From contig CAJTFL010000005.1 of the NCBI GenBank assembly GCA_910575565.1, forward strand, positions 186,001-250,000: a DNA stretch of 64,000 nt, given 5' to 3'. The notes beneath the pieces are model-generated. The model was not told the origin of the DNA and made no database searches. It saw nothing but the letters and a program-made list of their open reading frames with translations. Positions 61,997 to 64,000 of the stretch are shown here, in pieces. Position 1 is the stretch's first letter; the number at the start of each line of letters is the position of its first letter. Origin of the DNA: Lachnospiraceae bacterium. Its GTDB lineage: Bacteria > Bacillota > Clostridia > Lachnospirales > Lachnospiraceae. The position numbers were made by a program, and so were the translations under genes.

Positions 61997-63619
61997 ATGA
62001 AAGAGATCACAAATAACAGCGGATTTGAACAGTATAAGCGTCTGGTAAAGTTTGCCGGTTCGGCGATTATCGTGTTGGCAGAGCTGGCGGTTTACCTTTA
62101 TGTATGGATGAACTGGTATAATCCCCATATGACTGTTGCCTTTTACCGTCGGGGGAACTGGCTGATTGCTGGGGAATATTTGGTGCTTCTGCTGTTTTTC
62201 CACAGGATGTACGGCGGGCTTAAGGTGGGGATCTACCGGTATTGGAACCTGGTATATTCCCATATGGTTTCTATTGTAGGGATTAATATTTTTTTCTATG
62301 TACAGGTAGTTTTATTTGATAAGAAGATGCATAACCCCACCGGTATGCTGGTGGTAACGCTGGTGGATCTGGTGCTGGTCATGATCTGGGCCTGGGCATT
62401 CAGGCGGTTTTATAATTTCCTGTTTCCCAGAAAAAAGCTCCTTTTGGTGCACAGCAAAAATCCTATGTTCCAGCTGATGAACCGGATCGACACCAGGGAA
62501 GATAAATATGAGATTGCCAAGATCGTATCTATCGATAAGGGGATTGAGCCGATTGTGGAGGAAGCCAAGGCTTACGACGGCGTAATCATCGGGGATATCC
62601 AGGCAGAATTCCGCAATAAGCTGATGAAGCGGTGCTATGCCTTAAATATCCGAAGCTATACCGTGCCGAAGCTTAGCGACATCCTGCTTAGGACCTCCAT
62701 AGAGCTGAATATCTTCGATTCCCCTTTATATTTATCCCGGAATTATGACGGTCTCGCCTGGGATCAGCGGTGCGTAAAGCGTGTGGAGGATGTGCTCATA
62801 TCTGGCCTTTTGCTGCTGCTTACCAGCCCGTTTTTTCTGATCATTGCCGCCGCCATTAAGTGCAGCGATAAAGGCCCGGTGTTCTTCCTTCAGAAGCGCC
62901 TGACCATGGGCGGGAAGGAATTTTCCATCTATAAATTCCGCACCATGGTGGTGGATGCAGAGAAGAAAAGCGGCCCGGTGAAGGCCGGGGATCGGGATCC
63001 AAGAGTGCTGCCGGTAGGGCGGTTCCTCAGAGCTACCAGGCTGGACGAGCTGCCCCAGCTTTTGAATATTCTGAAAGGGGACATGAGCCTGGTAGGCCCC
63101 AGGCCGGAGCGGCCGGAGCTGGCTAAGATTATTACGAAAAATATCCCGGAGTTTGAATACCGGCTGAAGGTAAAGGCGGGCCTTACCGGCTACGCCCAGA
63201 TATACGGAAAATACTGTACCACCAGCTATGATAAGCTGAAGCTGGACTTGACCTATATCCGAAATTACTCCATTTTGTTGGATTTGAAGCTGATTTTAAT
63301 GACGCCGAAGGTGCTGTTTATGAAGGAATCCACGGAAGGCTTTGAGGAGGGAAAATGGGAAGATCCGGCCCTTAAGGTTTGCGGGGAAGAGGGGGACGGC
63401 CAGGGAGAGGCTTGGCCGGAGAGCTTGGAAAGCGGCAGCCGGGAAAGCTTGGAGAAGAGTCGGCGAAGCTTAGAGAAAAGCCAACGAAGCTTAGCGAACG
63501 ATCAGGAAGAATTGGGGAAAGGCCAGGAAGGTTTAGAGAGCTTAGAGAAGAGCCAGAAAAGCTTGGAAACAGGGCAGAAAGGTATGGAGAAAGGCCGGAG
63601 AACGTTCTCACAGGCGTAG
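61997..63619 (+). CDS. Polyprenyl glycosylphosphotransferase (initiating sugar transferase)
   Basis: A 540-aa membrane enzyme that starts glycan synthesis by moving a sugar-1-phosphate onto undecaprenyl phosphate. N-terminal TM helices (to about residue 135), a Rossmann-like middle, another TM helix near 265 and the bacterial sugar transferase core: GPVFFLQKRLTMGGKEF, YKFRTMVVDAE, LRATRLDELPQLLNILKGD, SLVGPRPERPE and AGLTGYAQIYG. The last ~65 residues are an unusual repeat tail of seven-residue units (SLEKSQR type). Ribosome site is weak (GAGAAG). Most members end soon after the core, so the tail is a local addition. Confidence 0.9.
   Translation: MKEITNNSGFEQYKRLVKFAGSAIIVLAELAVYLYVWMNWYNPHMTVAFYRRGNWLIAGEYLVLLLFFHRMYGGLKVGIYRYWNLVYSHMVSIVGINIFFYVQVVLFDKKMHNPTGMLVVTLVDLVLVMIWAWAFRRFYNFLFPRKKLLLVHSKNPMFQLMNRIDTREDKYEIAKIVSIDKGIEPIVEEAKAYDGVIIGDIQAEFRNKLMKRCYALNIRSYTVPKLSDILLRTSIELNIFDSPLYLSRNYDGLAWDQRCVKRVEDVLISGLLLLLTSPFFLIIAAAIKCSDKGPVFFLQKRLTMGGKEFSIYKFRTMVVDAEKKSGPVKAGDRDPRVLPVGRFLRATRLDELPQLLNILKGDMSLVGPRPERPELAKIITKNIPEFEYRLKVKAGLTGYAQIYGKYCTTSYDKLKLDLTYIRNYSILLDLKLILMTPKVLFMKESTEGFEEGKWEDPALKVCGEEGDGQGEAWPESLESGSRESLEKSRRSLEKSQRSLANDQEELGKGQEGLESLEKSQKSLETGQKGMEKGRRTFSQA
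63415..63610 (+). repeat. 21-bp heptad repeat in the glycosylphosphotransferase tail
   Basis: Units of 21 bp such as AGCTTAGAGAAAAGCCAACG encode SLEKSQR-like heptads, probably a coiled coil. Confidence 0.8.
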
Positions 63620-63662
63620 AAATATCTGTCTGGAAAGGATGCAGGGATTGGGGGAGGAAGCA

Positions 63663-64000
63663 ATGGAAGGCAAGGTTTTATCGGTTGTCGTGCCGATGTA
63701 CAATGTGGAGGCATATATTGCCCAGTGCCTGGATTCTTTTGCGGTTCCAGAGGTGTTAGATCAGGTGGAAATCCTGGTGATTGACGATGGCGGGACGGAT
63801 GGTTCGGCGGCGATTGCCCAGACCTATGAGGAAAAATACCCCGGCAGTTACCGGGTAATCCATAAAGAAAACGGCGGCCACGGATCCACCATCAATAAAG
63901 GGATCGAAACGGCATCCGGGAAATATTTCCGGGTGGTGGATGGGGATGACTGGGTAGATAGGAAAGGGTTTATCCACCTGGTGCGCCATCTGGAAAATAC
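63663..64000 (+). CDS. Family 2 glycosyltransferase, cut by the window end
   Basis: The first 112 codons of a GT2 enzyme; GGGGAGGAAG precedes the ATG. LSVVVPMYNVEAYIAQCLDS, EILVIDDGGTDGSAAIA, ENGGHGSTINKGIETASG and the metal-binding VVDGDDWVD (DxD) are all visible. The gene continues beyond the window, so length and C-terminal features are unknown. It sits 43 nt after the glycosylphosphotransferase and belongs to the same surface-glycan set. Confidence 0.92.
   Translation, partial: MEGKVLSVVVPMYNVEAYIAQCLDSFAVPEVLDQVEILVIDDGGTDGSAAIAQTYEEKYPGSYRVIHKENGGHGSTINKGIETASGKYFRVVDGDDWVDRKGFIHLVRHLEN

Overview
The window looks like chromosomal DNA of a spore-forming, Gram-positive member of the Clostridia, most likely a Lachnospiraceae-type organism. 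The evidence is a SpoIIR gene, purine-rich Shine-Dalgarno sequences almost everywhere, sigma-A promoters with 16-18 bp spacing, RpoB/RpoC of the clostridial type, YesL/DUF624 and DUF1934 proteins, an LPXTG surface protein and choline-binding-repeat proteins. Species cannot be fixed from the sequence alone. I saw no rRNA, tRNA or CRISPR array.

Layout. Positions 20-9140 hold a same-strand cluster built around an Hsp70-like ATPase: two GrpE-like proteins (one membrane-anchored), a free-standing copy of the Hsp70-like C-terminal domain, the Hsp70-like protein, a Ycf46-like AAA ATPase, a membrane-anchored HExxH protein, a small protein, and a two-TM protein behind its own operator-bearing promoter. 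This is the best candidate for an undescribed system. Next come malQ, an Ig-like membrane protein, a stand-alone (p)ppGpp-hydrolase-type HD protein, a very large thioester-domain/SpaA/LPXTG surface protein fused in frame to a second membrane protein, punA and a lipoprotein. Positions 19.2-24.7 kb hold a frameshifted AAA/PD-(D/E)XK gene lying between a decayed and an intact copy of a ppiB-acetyltransferase pair, then two divergent membrane proteins. Positions 25-36 kb carry ispE-gntR, a TetR-controlled RND efflux operon with two TolC-like proteins (odd for a monoderm), spoIIR and two copies of a palindromic repeat element. Positions 36.4-46.6 kb are housekeeping: ddl, a DUF1934 gene, rpoB (preceded by a possible 28-codon leader) and rpoC.

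Positions 46.7-58.9 kb form a phosphocholine surface region: a choline-binding-repeat protein, a winged-helix/LicC-like/LicA-like fusion enzyme, three near-identical paralogous repeat proteins in both orientations with shared promoters and terminators, PD-(D/E)XK and Uma2-type nuclease-like genes between them, and a tyrosine recombinase at the edge. Positions 59-64 kb begin a surface polysaccharide locus: O-antigen ligase/polymerase, two GT2 glycosyltransferases (the last cut by the window end) and a polyprenyl glycosylphosphotransferase.

A pattern that crosses the whole window is short in-frame tandem repeats (21, 24, 36 and 42 bp periods) inserted in or appended to otherwise ordinary genes, including spoIIR and an acetyltransferase. 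Two genes carry single-base frameshifts, both in homopolymer runs, so assembly error must be excluded before calling them dead.
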